NCBI RefSeq assembly: GCF_022662475.1
Contig: NZ_JAKNQQ010000001.1
Span: 930,001-994,000 of the forward strand
From: Sphingomonas sp. TREG-RG-20F-R18-01
Lineage (GTDB): Bacteria > Pseudomonadota > Alphaproteobacteria > Sphingomonadales > Sphingomonadaceae
DNA: 64,000 nucleotides
Direction: 5' to 3'
Under the pieces are notes generated by a model. That model ran no database searches and had not been told where the DNA came from. It worked only from the letters and a program-made list of their open reading frames with translations. Both the position numbers and the translations under genes were made by a program. Of the stretch, positions 63,801 to 64,000 are shown piece after piece (the stretch's first letter is position 1; each line of letters begins with the position of its first letter).

Positions 63801-64000
63801 TTTCTTCACGGTGGTGATCCCCCTGTTCGATGTGGCGTCCTGCAAGGCCGAGCCGCAGCACGGGATATCGTCCATTCCACCCAAGCCCTCGCGTAGGACA
63901 GGACGATCATCGGCCAGCGACGCCGATCGTTTTGTTGCCCGCCGCCCTGCCAATCCAGCCCCTTGCAAGTGTCTAGGCCTTGGGCCCTGACAACACGCAC

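Noticed and set aside
63801..64000. Integrated element next to tRNA-Phe
   Set aside because: tRNA genes are common att sites, but I see no integrase and no second copy of the tRNA end in the 200 bases available.

Overview
The window is GC-rich chromosomal DNA from an alphaproteobacterium, most likely a Sphingomonas or close sphingomonad. The signs are a PEPxxWA-type PEP-CTERM sorting tail at the left edge, linked blocks such as hppA-thiL and nusB-hisD-hisG, infA-maf-RNase E/G-yacG-tRNA-Phe, a DUF4169 peptide, and short palindromic repeat pairs scattered between genes. Genes are close-packed, often overlap at ATGA, and two tRNAs are present. I see no prophage, IS element, CRISPR array or rRNA operon.

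Layout: 1-2.7 kb, end of a PEP-CTERM gene, then modABC with a molybdate-type operator. 2.8-7.7 kb, a giant GH18/NodB/GT2 fusion divergent from an FprA-type ferredoxin reductase. 7.8-13.4 kb, tRNA-Pro, an exported peroxiredoxin, lepA, an FKBP isomerase, rpsU and cysS. 13.6-27.7 kb, a pentose island: two GH43 enzymes, xylB and xylA (isomerase route), and a semialdehyde dehydrogenase, an AraD1/FAH dehydratase, a GntR regulator, a xylonate dehydratase and an MFS sugar porter (Weimberg-type oxidative route), with a DUF2142 membrane protein between. 27.7-31.2 kb, hydrolase, DUF2459, phhA, EthD and prmA. 31.4-36.4 kb, a split MacAB/NodT tripartite efflux operon. 36.5-43.4 kb, propionate/biotin genes (pccA, lprI-like, bioB, methylmalonyl-CoA mutase, enoyl-CoA hydratase); the matching epimerase is at 61 kb. 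43.6-50.7 kb, H+-pyrophosphatase, thiL, a membrane-anchored LuxR-HTH protein, DUF4169, nusB, hisD, hisG. 50.8-59.3 kb, small-molecule and stress genes, including an operon of two VOC proteins, a GST and a DUF1428 protein divergent from an HxlR-SCP2 regulator. 59.4-63.8 kb, cobS, a secreted protein, mce, infA, maf, RNase E/G-like, yacG and tRNA-Phe.

The most unusual signal is the palindromic repeat elements. At least five families occur, most as about 100-120 bp units made of two inward-facing palindromes around a variable core. Most copies are intergenic, but four lie in frame inside conserved enzymes: pccA and bioB carry the same element in the same frame, methylmalonyl-CoA mutase carries a second family and thiL a third. 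This resembles the protein-invading palindromic elements of Rickettsia. One copy, between the ATPase and permease genes of the efflux operon, holds a nearly perfect three-way-junction fold, and two copies appear to supply the Shine-Dalgarno sequence of the next gene.
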